Position numbers and translations under genes: made by a program. Of a stretch of DNA of 64,000 nt, positions 44,142 through 53,424 are shown one piece after another (the stretch's first letter is position 1; the number at the start of each line of letters is the position of its first letter). Below the pieces are notes generated by a model that did no database searches, was not told the DNA's origin, and saw only the letters and a program-made list of their open reading frames with translations. Source of the stretch: Endobugula sp047619205 (GTDB lineage Bacteria; Pseudomonadota; Gammaproteobacteria; Pseudomonadales; Cellvibrionaceae); the NCBI GenBank assembly GCA_047619205.1, contig JBLHJR010000005.1:5039-69038 (forward strand), in the 5' to 3' direction.

Positions 44142-44232
44142 ATTTTTGATTCTAAGCACACTGACGTCAAGTCATTTCAAAATCTTAAGTAGCTTTTCTT
44201 GAGGCTTGCAGCTCAAGGCTTATAGCTTTCCT

Positions 44233-45237
44233 TCACATACTGCTAAAAAGTGAAGCGCTATCTAAGCCTTGTAATTCCATAATATCTTTCAAACGTTTAA
44301 GTGCCTCTACCTGAATTTGGCGAACACGTTCACGCGTTAGGCCAATCTCACGACCCACCTCTTCCAACGTGCTAGTTTCATGCCCACGTAGGCCAAAGCG
44401 ACGACAGAGTACTTCACGCTGCTTTTCCGATAAGTCGGTTAACCAACCATCAATGCTGGCACTAAGGTCACTGTCTTGTAATAAAGACACAGGATCAGAC
44501 ACATGTTGATCGGGAATGGTATCCGATAGCGTTTTATCGCCCTGAGCACCTATGTTGACATCAATTGAATTCACTCTCTCATTTAAGCCCAGCATCTTTT
44601 CAACATCCGCCACTGGCTTGTCTAATAAGTGGGCGATATCTTCAGCGGAGGGCTCATGATCGAGCTTCTGAGACAGTTCTCGCGCGGCACGTAGATAAAC
44701 ATTAAGTTCTTTGACAACATGAATGGGTAAACGGATAGTGCGCGTTTGATTCATAATAGCGCGCTCGATGGTTTGACGAATCCACCATGTAGCGTAAGTT
44801 GAAAAACGGAATCCACGCTCGGGATCAAATTTTTCTACTGCTCGAATCAAGCCAAGATTACCTTCTTCAATTAAATCCAACAAAGCTAGACCACGATTAA
44901 CATAGCGTCGCGAAATTTTGACTACTAAGCGTAAATTGCTTTCAATCATGCGCTTGCGTGCAGCTTCTTCGCCTTTTAATGATTTACGCGCGAAGTAAAC
45001 TTCTTCTTCAGCCGATAGCAATGGCGAAAAACCAATTTCATTTAGGTAAATTTGGGTTGCATCTAGTGTTTTTTGCACTTCGCTAGGCTTTCTCGGCTCA
45101 ATGCTGGCAACACGCTTAGGTTTAGTTTTTTTACTAATTGTTGACTTGGCGCTTTGTTGTTTGACTATTTCATTGCCTAGTAAATGCTGAGGCTCAACTT
45201 TGGTATCTGTTAACGCGGAAATTTCTGCAGTTGTCAT
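44233..45237 (-). CDS. rpoS: stationary-phase sigma factor RpoS
   Basis: The 334-residue sigma-70-family protein has region 1.2/2 (DATQIYLNEIGFSPLLSAEEE, NLRLVVKISRRYVNRGLALLDLI, FDPERGFRFSTYATWWIRQ), region 3 and region 4 (LSEKQREVLCRRFGLRGHE, LEEVGREIGLTRERVRQIQ). The N-terminal extension of about 60 residues is longer and more Lys-rich than usual. It directs the general stress response. It follows nlpD on the same strand in the classic order, with GGGAG before the start. Confidence 0.97.
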   Translation of the reverse strand: MTTAEISALTDTKVEPQHLLGNEIVKQQSAKSTISKKTKPKRVASIEPRKPSEVQKTLDATQIYLNEIGFSPLLSAEEEVYFARKSLKGEEAARKRMIESNLRLVVKISRRYVNRGLALLDLIEEGNLGLIRAVEKFDPERGFRFSTYATWWIRQTIERAIMNQTRTIRLPIHVVKELNVYLRAARELSQKLDHEPSAEDIAHLLDKPVADVEKMLGLNERVNSIDVNIGAQGDKTLSDTIPDQHVSDPVSLLQDSDLSASIDGWLTDLSEKQREVLCRRFGLRGHETSTLEEVGREIGLTRERVRQIQVEALKRLKDIMELQGLDSASLFSSM

Positions 45238-45402
45238 TTTTATACTCCCATTATATATGCAGCTAGTAATAAGTACTTACTATCTATGCTTTAAGACGAT
45301 GCTGAACACTCTTCTGGATAAAGCGAACAACCAGATAACACCAAATTTTTTTAAGAATACTACATGGTTCTATCTATATTACCGGTCAATGTAAAAGACA
45401 AT

Positions 45403-46326
45403 TTAGGTTTTTCTTTTAGGCAGTAAGGTCAATGGATTAATCGGTTGACCATTACGTCTAATTTCAAAATGTAGCTTCACACTTTCTGTTCGTGAGCCGC
45501 TAGATCCTATATCGGCAATATGTTGCCCAGCTTTAACATTTTGTCCTTCCTTGACTCGGATTCGATCATTGTGAGCATAAGCGCTAAGATAAGTATCGTT
45601 GTGCTTTATAATAATTAGCTTACCGTATCCTCGCAATCCGCTGCCTGCGTAAACAACCTTTCCCGCTGCAGCTGCATCTACAGAGTCCCCCTTTTTACCA
45701 CGAAGATCAATCCCCTTATTTGCCGCCTTACCTGTCGAAAAGTTAGTGATCACTACACCTTTCGTTGGCCACCGCCATTTCACTTTTTTTCGCGACCACT
45801 TACTTACGGCTACTGCTTTTTTAACGGACGATTTTTTTTCTGGACGCGACTGAATTTTAGGCGGCGCAGAAGTCTTTTTAGCGGCCGGTCGTGAAACATT
45901 GGCGGATCTCTTCACTGACTTATTTGCGGATGGCGTTAACTGCGGATAAGAACGCCGAGAAATTGATGATACGGCAGAGGCTTTTGCAGAAGATGAAGCC
46001 TGATAATTGGCAGGCAGAATAAGGCTTTGCCCTGCATAAATCAAAAAGTCACTACCGATTTTATTAGACTTTGCAAGGCGTTTATAATCCACACCATATT
46101 GCCAAGCTATAGAGAATAATGTTTCACCAGCTTTGACTTTATGCAGGCCAACACGAAAAGGTTGTTTTGTAGAAACTCGACTAAGGTCGGTACTGGGCGC
46201 CTTATTGGCGGAGAAGATACAAGAAGATAAAAACACTAAAGTGATCACTATACTGAACACTCTAGAAAATCTCTTTATGAGAACCGCAAAACTTGTGGAT
46301 AAAATAATGGTTTCCTGTGTATACAT
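45403..46326 (-). CDS. nlpD: lipoprotein NlpD, LysM and degenerate M23 domains
   Basis: The 307-residue protein has a lipoprotein signal with the lipobox LSSC (about 33-36), a LysM domain (VKAGETLFSIAWQYGVDYK, about 63-81), a basic Ser/Ala/Lys-rich linker and a C-terminal M23 fold (GIDLRGKKGD, GYGKLIIIKHND, KLHFEIRRNGQPINP). The first zinc-site histidine of active M23 peptidases is replaced (KGIDLRG), as in NlpD/EnvC proteins that activate amidases rather than cut peptidoglycan themselves. In many bacteria rpoS promoters lie within this gene. Confidence 0.93.
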   Translation of the reverse strand: MYTQETIILSTSFAVLIKRFSRVFSIVITLVFLSSCIFSANKAPSTDLSRVSTKQPFRVGLHKVKAGETLFSIAWQYGVDYKRLAKSNKIGSDFLIYAGQSLILPANYQASSSAKASAVSSISRRSYPQLTPSANKSVKRSANVSRPAAKKTSAPPKIQSRPEKKSSVKKAVAVSKWSRKKVKWRWPTKGVVITNFSTGKAANKGIDLRGKKGDSVDAAAAGKVVYAGSGLRGYGKLIIIKHNDTYLSAYAHNDRIRVKEGQNVKAGQHIADIGSSGSRTESVKLHFEIRRNGQPINPLTLLPKRKT

Positions 46327-46472
46327 TTTTATATTAAATCGTGATTAAACGTCCCCATCTATACGAAAAAACTCTAAAATTTTTATAAAAAAAACACTTA
46401 TAGTCATCAAAATAGTATTTTTCCACTTTCTTTTTTAGACAAGCGTATTTTTTCCACAATATACCGCACTTA

Positions 46473-47420
46473 TTACTGCTTAATACTTAAACGATCTAAC
46501 AAAAAAACGATTAAAAAACCAACACAAGCGGTCAATATAGCAGTCGATAATTGAGCGTTAGTATTCGTCAACGTTGCATAAGCCATTGGTGAAATATTCG
46601 TTTGCACCAACGCTATCGTTTCACCGTGTCGGTCAAGGCTCGTTTCAAGTACCTGCTTCCACGGCCACAATACACTGAGAGACCCCAGCAGGAACCCCGT
46701 CAATAACGCCAACATGGTGGATAAATAATGCCGCAATAGGCAACTGAGGATATGACTAAAAACAATTAATCCGAGCACGCAACCCACAGCAAAACTGGCC
46801 AATAGCAGCAGATTCAATTCCGTTAATGCTTGAATAAACACACTATACATACCCATTAGCAATAGAATGAAGCTACCAGAGATACCCGGTAATATCATTG
46901 CGCAAATAGCAATAAAGCCCGATAGCATCATCATCCACCATGTATCTGGCAATTGCGCCGGTCGTAAAACAGCGATACTGATGGCTATCCCAGCACCTAG
47001 TGCGATAGCAATAAATTCCTGCCATCGCCATTGCGGCGTCTGACGGATAAGATAAATAACAGAAGAGACAACCAAACCAAAGAAAAAAGACCATACAGCA
47101 ATAGGATAGCTATCAAGGGCATAGTTAATCAGCTTAGCTAAGCTTAAGATACTGACAATAATACCCGCAAATAAGGTGAACAAAAACCGCCCATCAATTA
47201 CCTGCCAAAATACAGCAAACCCCTGCTTAACTATAACCCTGAGAGTTAACGGATGGAGCATGGTTAAGGCCTTGAGTAAGCGCTCATAAATGCCGGTAAT
47301 AAAGGCAATCGTCCCGCCAGAAACGCCCGGCACTACATCAGCAGCACCCATAGCAATGCCTTTAAAAAACAAGAGCAACCAATAATACCGAGGATTCGAT
47401 GAAGCATCATTATCAGACAT
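46473..47420 (-). CDS. DUF368 membrane protein
   Basis: The 315-residue protein has about eight to nine membrane segments and the family signature FKGIAMGAADVVPGVSGGTIAFITGIYERL (GAADVVPGVSGGT near residue 21-33), repeated as MILPGISGSFILLLMGMY (about 172-189). DUF368 proteins have been linked to C55-lipid (undecaprenyl phosphate) recycling at the membrane. It sits 3 bp after pcm and 146 bp before nlpD, replacing the usual pcm-nlpD adjacency. Confidence 0.9.
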   Translation of the reverse strand: MSDNDASSNPRYYWLLLFFKGIAMGAADVVPGVSGGTIAFITGIYERLLKALTMLHPLTLRVIVKQGFAVFWQVIDGRFLFTLFAGIIVSILSLAKLINYALDSYPIAVWSFFFGLVVSSVIYLIRQTPQWRWQEFIAIALGAGIAISIAVLRPAQLPDTWWMMMLSGFIAICAMILPGISGSFILLLMGMYSVFIQALTELNLLLLASFAVGCVLGLIVFSHILSCLLRHYLSTMLALLTGFLLGSLSVLWPWKQVLETSLDRHGETIALVQTNISPMAYATLTNTNAQLSTAILTACVGFLIVFLLDRLSIKQ

Positions 47421-47423
47421 GGG

Positions 47424-48065
47424 CTAACGCGTGACTCCTTGCAATAAAGGCACAAATTTAACTGGCTCTAGAATCTGCTCATAAAATTCTTCGCTATCAC
47501 CCTTACGTATGATTAAGGTTAACATCTGCTCTTTCTCGCCTACGGGAATAATTAGGACGCCATCAGTCCCCAATTGCTGCTTTAAACCTTGCGGCACTGT
47601 AGCCGGTGCAGCAGCACTCAAGATCGCATCAAACGGCCCTTGTTTGGGCAAACCAAAACCCCCATCCGCATGATGTAAACGCACATTACTAATCCCTAGT
47701 TTACGGATAATCTGCCGGGCTTTATCTTGTAATGGTTTAATGCGTTCAACACTATATAACTCACCTACCAATGGCGATAACACCGCCGTCTGGTAACCCG
47801 AGCCAGTACCAATTTCTAAGACTTTATCTAACTTTCCCGCCGCCCCCAATAAAGCCTCTGTCATTCTTGCCACGATATAAGGCTGGGATAACGTTTGCCC
47901 ATGGCCAATAGGTAGCGCTGTATCTTCGTAAGCACGGTGAGATAGCGCTTCATCTAGAAACAAATGTCGGGGAATATTACGGATGATATCAAGCACCTGT
48001 AGATTACTGACGCCCTGATCCACTAAACGCTGAATTAAACGCTCACGGGTACGCTGGGAAGTCAT
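47424..48065 (-). CDS. pcm: protein-L-isoaspartate O-methyltransferase
   Basis: About 213 residues from the ATG at 48065, which matches the MTSQRTRERLIQRL start of pseudomonad Pcm and has AAGG upstream; an in-frame TTG at 48095 would add ten residues. Motifs: ALPIGHGQTLSQPYIVARM (about 57-75), VLEIGTGSGYQTAVL (SAM site, about 84-98), FDAILSAAAP and LEPVKFVPLL. It repairs isoaspartyl damage with SAM. surE, which normally precedes pcm, is absent. Confidence 0.94.
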   Translation of the reverse strand: MTSQRTRERLIQRLVDQGVSNLQVLDIIRNIPRHLFLDEALSHRAYEDTALPIGHGQTLSQPYIVARMTEALLGAAGKLDKVLEIGTGSGYQTAVLSPLVGELYSVERIKPLQDKARQIIRKLGISNVRLHHADGGFGLPKQGPFDAILSAAAPATVPQGLKQQLGTDGVLIIPVGEKEQMLTLIIRKGDSEEFYEQILEPVKFVPLLQGVTR

Positions 48066-48140
48066 TCCCACGCCTTGTAACTGTAGATTATTCAATGCTA
48101 GCCCTTATTTATTATTAATACATTATTAATAGATAGAGAC

Positions 48141-48275
48141 ATTTGCACGACGGCCATTTTGCTCTCATGCCGCGTTAAAACGGACTCAATCGGTCATTTA
48201 TACCTATAAACTCCCTCTACCCGTGCGTTTTTGCCTTGCTTGAAAGCAAAATCATCCTCCGTAAAAAGGTCTCAG
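48141..48275. repeat. imperfect palindromic element between truD and pcm
   Basis: The left arm ACGACGGCCATTTTGCTCTC and, inverted, the right arm ACGGAGGATGATTTTGCTTTC pair imperfectly over about 45 bp around TTATACCTATAAA. It occupies the place where surE would be. Such blocks recur in related marine genomes as far as I recall. Confidence 0.5.
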
Positions 48276-48371
48276 ATAGTACTTACATAAAAAATACGTA
48301 ACTTAGTCGGTGCATGTTTTTGCTTAACGACAACCGCTTAACGACATGCAATATACCATAATTCAACACTA

Positions 48372-49376
48372 TCAAGAGCGGGTGGGTGCCTGATTGTCGA
48401 GTATAGCTACTTCAGCCAGTAGTGATGTAGCAAAGGTGCCTACTGGCAAATCAAAGCTTAGGAGTAAGTCGTCTTCTTGCCAGCAACAGGAGAAATTTTT
48501 TGGCAGTAACGCCAGCTCTCGACGCTGCTGCTGCAAGCCTTGATGCTCAAGTCGTTCACACCACTGCTGATACGGTTCTAATGTATTCTGCTCAATGGCT
48601 AGAGCAGCGCCTGCGCTAGCTAAGCGACCTCGCCCCCACAAAGGACCCGTCGGATGGCTATCATGCTGAACATCCCCCTCTAGCGCTTGCTGCCAATTAT
48701 TATTTCGCACACGATAAGCCAGCACTACATTAAATAAATAGGCGCGAGCCGCAGACAATACCATAGAGCGTTGTTTTTTCGGTGGGGGAAACCCGTTTAC
48801 CAACCAATCATTCGCCATGCGTAAGTTACCGCCTTCTCGACCAAAACGTTGAGCGCCGAAATAATTAGGCACGCCGCTTGTCAGTTTATCGGTGATGGAC
48901 TGCACAAGCTGCTGCTTGGTATTGTCAGCTAAAGGGGCGGCTGGGATAGCGGGAGATAATTCTCTTACTTGACGTAAGCGAATGTCAAAATGATTATATT
49001 GATGATCACCTAAACGCAGCTTCTTACTATGGCGTTCAATTTTAAGGATTTTCACGCCATCCATAACAAATTGTTGCCAATCCACAGGCTTGCGGTCAGG
49101 GTCGTAAAGGCTAAACCACTGCCGAGTAATAGCATGACGGTCTTTACGGCCGCAAACACCAATATCACGTTCATTAATACCCGCATAACGAGCTAATTCA
49201 GCTGCAACCCAATGGGTATTATGTTGCTTTTTTTCAAGATACAAACACAGATGCTCACCCTCACCGGTTAACGTAAAACCCAGAACTTCTTCTACATAAA
49301 AGTCTTCAGGCTGCTGACGAAATTGAGCAGAAAGGGAAACTTCACCATAAGCACAGGGAAAATCTAATGAAAAAAT
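48372..49376 (-). CDS. truD: tRNA pseudouridine(13) synthase TruD, apparently with an ATT start
   Basis: The protein includes FRQQPEDFYVEEVLGF, GEGEHLCLYLEKKQHNTHW, the catalytic Asp in VCGRKDRHAITRQW, KLRLGDHQYNHF, VPNYFGAQRFGREGGN. It modifies U13 of tRNA-Glu. The conserved N-terminus (FSLDFPCAYG) lies upstream of every ATG, GTG or TTG; the first of these (TTG at 49244) would drop about 45 conserved residues. GGAG lies 9 nt before an ATT at 49374-49376, giving 334 residues, close to E. coli's 349. The gene starts 18 bp after ispF. Confidence 0.85.
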   Translation of the reverse strand: MFSLDFPCAYGEVSLSAQFRQQPEDFYVEEVLGFTLTGEGEHLCLYLEKKQHNTHWVAAELARYAGINERDIGVCGRKDRHAITRQWFSLYDPDRKPVDWQQFVMDGVKILKIERHSKKLRLGDHQYNHFDIRLRQVRELSPAIPAAPLADNTKQQLVQSITDKLTSGVPNYFGAQRFGREGGNLRMANDWLVNGFPPPKKQRSMVLSAARAYLFNVVLAYRVRNNNWQQALEGDVQHDSHPTGPLWGRGRLASAGAALAIEQNTLEPYQQWCERLEHQGLQQQRRELALLPKNFSCCWQEDDLLLSFDLPVGTFATSLLAEVAILDNQAPTRS

Positions 49377-49394
49377 GGGCTTAATCTCCAGGGG

Positions 49395-49898
49395 TTAATC
49401 TCCAAAGTCATCAAAACGCAATAACACCACCGCCTGTGCAGCAATACCTTCTTTACGCCCAGTAAAACCTAAGTGCTCTGTGGTGGTGGCCTTCACATTA
49501 ATACATTGTTTGTGCGTCTGTAAATCCGAGGCAATATTAATACACATATTATCAATGTAAGGTGCCATTTTAGGCGCCTGCGCAATCACCGTCATATCTG
49601 CATTCACCAACTGGTAATTGAGTGAGCGCAGCTTTGCATAGACCATACGCAATAAGGCGCGGCTATCGGCGTTTTTGTAGGCAGGGTCAGTGTCAGGAAA
49701 GTGCTTACCTATATCACCTAAAGCGCAAGCACCTAACAAAGCATCGCATAAAGCATGAATGAGTACATCTCCATCTGAATGGGCGATCAAGGCTTTTTCA
49801 TAGGGAATAACAACACCACCAATAATAATTTTATTAATACCTTGCCTCCCCTCACCAAAGGCGTGAACATCGTAACCTTGACCAATTCTTATATCCAT
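49395..49898 (-). CDS. ispF: 2-C-methyl-D-erythritol 2,4-cyclodiphosphate synthase
   Basis: The 167-residue protein has the zinc-site start IRIGQGYDVHAFGEG, the HSDGDVLIHALCDALLGA region and IGKHFPDTDP. It closes the cyclodiphosphate in the MEP isoprenoid pathway. The ATG at 49898, 10 bp after ispD, is preferred over an overlapping TTG at 49925. Confidence 0.96.
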   Translation of the reverse strand: MDIRIGQGYDVHAFGEGRQGINKIIIGGVVIPYEKALIAHSDGDVLIHALCDALLGACALGDIGKHFPDTDPAYKNADSRALLRMVYAKLRSLNYQLVNADMTVIAQAPKMAPYIDNMCINIASDLQTHKQCINVKATTTEHLGFTGRKEGIAAQAVVLLRFDDFGD

Positions 49899-49908
49899 AT
49901 TTAACCCA

Positions 49909-50661
49909 CTATTTATTAGAGACAATCTTACGACGAGCTAATATAGCTTCCGCCAGCCATAGATCATCTGCTTGTGTGACTTTTATATTATCGTGACGGC
50001 CAAGCACCATTTTAACGGAATATCCCAACCTCTCAACGGCAGAGGCCTCATCAGTCATTGGCCATTGTTCATTCTTTGCGCTTAAATTCGTGCCCATTAA
50101 AAGCGCTTCACATAAAATACCATAACGAAACATCTGTGGCGTTTGTGCCTGCCAAATCACATCACGGTCCAGCGTTTCTTCGATGGCGCTCTGCTGATCC
50201 ACTTTTTTTAGGGTGTCATTACTAGGAACACCAAGAATACCCCCCACCGCATGATCGACTAAGTCATCAATCAATTGCTGAATACTATTAGGATCAACGC
50301 AGGGACGAGCGGCATCGTGAACTAAGACCCAATCGTTGTCGCCGATCTTGCCCTGCAAACTCTGCAATGCTGCTAAGACAGAATCACTACGCTTATCGCC
50401 ACCGATAACCGTATGAATTTTTTTATGTGTAGATAATGCTGATTGAGACCAAAATTGATCATCAGCATGAATCGCCACTACAATTCCAGCTAAAAATGGC
50501 AGCGATAATAAGGTACCGAGTGTTTGCTGTATTATAGTGGTATCCGCAAGGGGCAAATATTGCTTGGGGCAATCGGCACCCATGCGCTGGCCAACACCTG
50601 CGGCAGGCACAATAAACCACAGGGTATTGTTACTAGTAGTCTGCTGATCAAGAATAGTCAT
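49909..50661 (-). CDS. ispD: 2-C-methyl-D-erythritol 4-phosphate cytidylyltransferase
   Basis: The 250-residue protein has the CTP-binding loop PAAGVGQRMGADCPKQYLPL (about 19-38), VHDAARPCVDP (about 113) and TDEASAVE near the C-terminus. It adds CMP to MEP in isoprenoid synthesis and is coupled to ispF. Confidence 0.95.
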   Translation of the reverse strand: MTILDQQTTSNNTLWFIVPAAGVGQRMGADCPKQYLPLADTTIIQQTLGTLLSLPFLAGIVVAIHADDQFWSQSALSTHKKIHTVIGGDKRSDSVLAALQSLQGKIGDNDWVLVHDAARPCVDPNSIQQLIDDLVDHAVGGILGVPSNDTLKKVDQQSAIEETLDRDVIWQAQTPQMFRYGILCEALLMGTNLSAKNEQWPMTDEASAVERLGYSVKMVLGRHDNIKVTQADDLWLAEAILARRKIVSNK

Positions 50662-50699
50662 TTTTGTTATTTTGGCTCAAATCATCTAACGATTAGTGG

Positions 50700-50990
50700 C
50701 TATTTGGCATCGGATTTTTTAGGATCAACGATCATAAAAAAAGTTTCTCCTTGCTTAATCATGCCCATCTGCTCACGGGCACGCTCTTCAATCGCATCAA
50801 GGCCAGACTTTAATTCTTCAACCTCAATTGCTAACACCGCATTACGCTCGCGTAGCCGAGTGTTGCCAGCTCGCTGCGTATCAATTTTCTGCTGTAATGC
50901 AGCACGATGAGAAAAACTACCCTCACTAATCCAGAGGCGATATTGCAGTCCGACAAGTAAGACAATTAAAACGGCAATTAACCATTTCAT
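50700..50990 (-). CDS. ftsB: cell division protein FtsB
   Basis: The 96-residue single-pass protein has a membrane helix (LIAVLIVLLVGLQYRLW), a Leu-zipper-type coiled coil (NTRLRERNAVLAIEVEELKSG) and a conserved EERAREQMGMIKQGETFF. With FtsL and FtsQ it forms the division complex. It lies between eno and ispD in the usual order. Confidence 0.93.
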   Translation of the reverse strand: MKWLIAVLIVLLVGLQYRLWISEGSFSHRAALQQKIDTQRAGNTRLRERNAVLAIEVEELKSGLDAIEERAREQMGMIKQGETFFMIVDPKKSDAK

Positions 50991-51057
50991 GGGGTTAGTG
51001 GTTCAGCGTGCGTATTATTATCAATTTTCCTGCCGCCTTTAACTATATATACTTTTT

Positions 51058-51197
51058 AAACGGTGAGACGTCCACACGAAAACTGCTCCTGCATTTTCGA
51101 TGTACCCCTCGTCCTGAGGGGCAACGTGAGACGCGAGACGCTTTTTAAAAACAATCGCGTAGCGACTAAAGCGTCTTGCACTGGACATCTCACGTTT
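51058..51197. repeat. palindromic element between ftsB and eno
   Basis: The ends AAACGGTGAGACGTCC and, inverted, AAACGTGAGATGTCC lie about 140 bp apart, with an inner arm ACGTGAGACGCGAGACGC that also pairs with the right side. No coding frame; it may be a MITE-like unit or a folded spacer. The eno stop follows 3 bp later. Confidence 0.45.
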
Positions 51198-51199
51198 TA

Positions 51200-52489
51200 C
51201 TATCTTTTAAACTCTTCCATGCCACGATAAGGTGCGGTGCCGTTCAATTCAGCTTCGATGACTAATAAACGATTATATTTTGCTACGCGATCGGAGCGGC
51301 ACAAAGAACCGGTTTTAATTTGTCCTGCAGATGTGGCTACGGCTAGATCGGCAATGGTGGTATCTTCGGTTTCGCCTGAACGATGTGAAATAACAGCGGT
51401 ATAACCCGCGTCTTTTGCCATTTGAATGGCATCTAGAGTTTCGGATAGCGTGCCAATTTGATTAAATTTAATTAAAATAGAATTGGCGATCTTTTTATCA
51501 ATGCCTTCTTGTAAAATTTTAGTATTGGTCACAAAAAGGTCGTCACCCACTAGCTGGATTTTATCGCCCAACACTTCGGTTTGATATTTCCAGCCAGCCC
51601 AATCAGACTCATCCTGACCATCTTCAATGGATATAATCGGATACTGATCACAAAGGTCAACCAAGTAATCACTAAAACCTTCAGCAGAAAACACCTTGCC
51701 TTCGCCTTTTAAGTCATATTGACCATCGACATAAAATTCTGACGCTGCACAATCTAAAGCTAAGGTGACATCGGTCCCTAAGACATAACCTGCTTGTTCA
51801 ACCGCTTCTTTAATAATTGCTAAGGCATCAGCATTGGAGGCTAGATTAGGAGCAAAACCACCCTCATCACCCACCGCGGTATTTAAGCCTTTCGCAGATA
51901 ACACTTTCTTCAATGTGTGGAAAATTTCAGCGCCTATTTGCAAAGCCTCGGTAAACGTTTTTGCCGCTACTGGTTGCACCATAAACTCTTGAATATCGAC
52001 GTTATTATCAGCGTGTTCACCGCCATTAATAATATTCATCATTGGCACAGGCATCGTGTACTGACCCGGCGTGCCGTTGATTTCGGCAATATGTTGATAT
52101 AAAGGTATACTCTTAGCTACTGCCGCTGCCTTAGCTACCGCAAGAGACACTGCCAAAATAGCGTTAGCGCCAAATGTTGCTTTATTTTCAGTGCCGTCAG
52201 CGGCAATCATCGCTTGATCGATACCACGCTGGTCCGTAGCATCTTTGCCTAACAACAAAGTTTTTATCGTGGTATTAATATTGTTAACGGCGGTTAACAC
52301 ACCTTTACCCAAGTAACGGCTTTTATCGCCATCGCGTAACTCTAGGGCTTCACGAGAACCGGTTGAAGCACCTGATGGCGCACAAGCAGAACCTACCGCG
52401 CCACAAGCTAAGATAACATCCGCAGAAATGGTAGGGTTGCCACGAGAGTCTAGTACTTCAATGGCTTTGATATTAACAATCTTACTCAC
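51200..52489 (-). CDS. eno: enolase
   Basis: The 429-residue protein starts SKIVNIKAIEVLDSRGNPT and has PSGASTGSREALELRDGD, the catalytic NTAVGDEGGFAPNL, SIEDGQDESDWAGW and VISHRSGETEDTTIADLAV. It converts 2-phosphoglycerate to phosphoenolpyruvate. The start is the GTG at 52489, 8 nt after GGAG and aligned with other enolases; an ATG 24 bp upstream lies ahead of that site. Confidence 0.97.
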   Translation of the reverse strand: MSKIVNIKAIEVLDSRGNPTISADVILACGAVGSACAPSGASTGSREALELRDGDKSRYLGKGVLTAVNNINTTIKTLLLGKDATDQRGIDQAMIAADGTENKATFGANAILAVSLAVAKAAAVAKSIPLYQHIAEINGTPGQYTMPVPMMNIINGGEHADNNVDIQEFMVQPVAAKTFTEALQIGAEIFHTLKKVLSAKGLNTAVGDEGGFAPNLASNADALAIIKEAVEQAGYVLGTDVTLALDCAASEFYVDGQYDLKGEGKVFSAEGFSDYLVDLCDQYPIISIEDGQDESDWAGWKYQTEVLGDKIQLVGDDLFVTNTKILQEGIDKKIANSILIKFNQIGTLSETLDAIQMAKDAGYTAVISHRSGETEDTTIADLAVATSAGQIKTGSLCRSDRVAKYNRLLVIEAELNGTAPYRGMEEFKR

Positions 52490-52528
52490 TGGTTTTTCTC
52501 CATCAGTTTTCAATAAAAAATAATTTAA

Positions 52529-53404
52529 TTATAGGATTTCAAGACTGGGCAATGATTTAACAACATCATCTACTGCTTTCATGTGAATTAAAAATGCTTC
52601 TAGCTGATCCAATGGCAAAGCACTGGGGCCATCACATTTTGCATTAGTGGGGTCAGGGTGCGCCTCTAAAAATAAACCCGCGAGACCTACCGCCAAACCC
52701 GCACGCCCTAACTCAGCGACTTGATGACGACGACCGCCAGATGCAGCCCCCATTGGATCGCGACACTGTAACGCATGGGTAACATCAAAAATAAGCGGAG
52801 CACCATCACTCACTTCCTTCATGGTACGGAAGCCTAGAGTGTCCACAACGAGATTGTCGTATCCAAAGCAACTGCCTCGCTCACACAACATGATTTTTTC
52901 ATTGCCGCATTCACGAAACTTTTCCACAATATTTTTCATTTGTGCCGCACTTAAAAATTGCGGTTTCTTAATATTAATGATGGCGTTGGTTTTTGCCATA
53001 GCAGCCACCAAATCAGTTTGTCGCGCTAAAAATGCGGGCAATTGAATAATGTCACAGACATCCGCTACCGTCTGCGCCTGCTCTATTTCGTGTACATCGG
53101 TAATCACTGGAACAGCAAAAGTTTGTTTGATTTCCTCAAAAATTTTCAAGCCTTCATCTACACCTGGGCCACGATAAGAATGCATGGAGGAACGATTGGC
53201 TTTATCAAAAGAGGCTTTGAATATATAGGGGATCCCTAGCTTTTCTGTTACACGAACATAAGCTTCCGCTACTTGCATGGCAAGGTCGCGAGACTCCAGT
53301 ACATTCATTCCACCGAGCAGAACAAACGGCCTGTCGTTAGCTATAGAAACCTCACCAACAGAGAGTAATTTAGACGCTGTTGGTGCATAGGGTATTGCTG
53401 TCAT
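52529..53404 (-). CDS. kdsA: 3-deoxy-8-phosphooctulonate synthase (KDO-8-P synthase)
   Basis: The 291-residue TIM-barrel protein has FVLLGGMNVLESRDLAMQVA, FKASFDKANRSSMHSYRGPG, DVHEIEQAQ, KKPQFLSAAQMKNI and DVTHALQCRDP. It makes KDO-8-phosphate for lipopolysaccharide. It lies between pyrG and eno as in other gammaproteobacteria. Confidence 0.97.
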   Translation of the reverse strand: MTAIPYAPTASKLLSVGEVSIANDRPFVLLGGMNVLESRDLAMQVAEAYVRVTEKLGIPYIFKASFDKANRSSMHSYRGPGVDEGLKIFEEIKQTFAVPVITDVHEIEQAQTVADVCDIIQLPAFLARQTDLVAAMAKTNAIINIKKPQFLSAAQMKNIVEKFRECGNEKIMLCERGSCFGYDNLVVDTLGFRTMKEVSDGAPLIFDVTHALQCRDPMGAASGGRRHQVAELGRAGLAVGLAGLFLEAHPDPTNAKCDGPSALPLDQLEAFLIHMKAVDDVVKSLPSLEIL

Positions 53405-53424
53405 AAATCATACCGACTGATAAA

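Noticed and set aside
43999..44202. Open frame encoding ATSYKLQ repeats
   Set aside because: It exists only because the 7-bp period stays open; it overlaps the rnt end and has no ribosome site.
48220..48262. Possible surE start (GGAGG, then MILLSS on the minus strand)
   Set aside because: Only six residues match; the bases belong to the right arm of a palindromic element and a stop follows after 12 codons.
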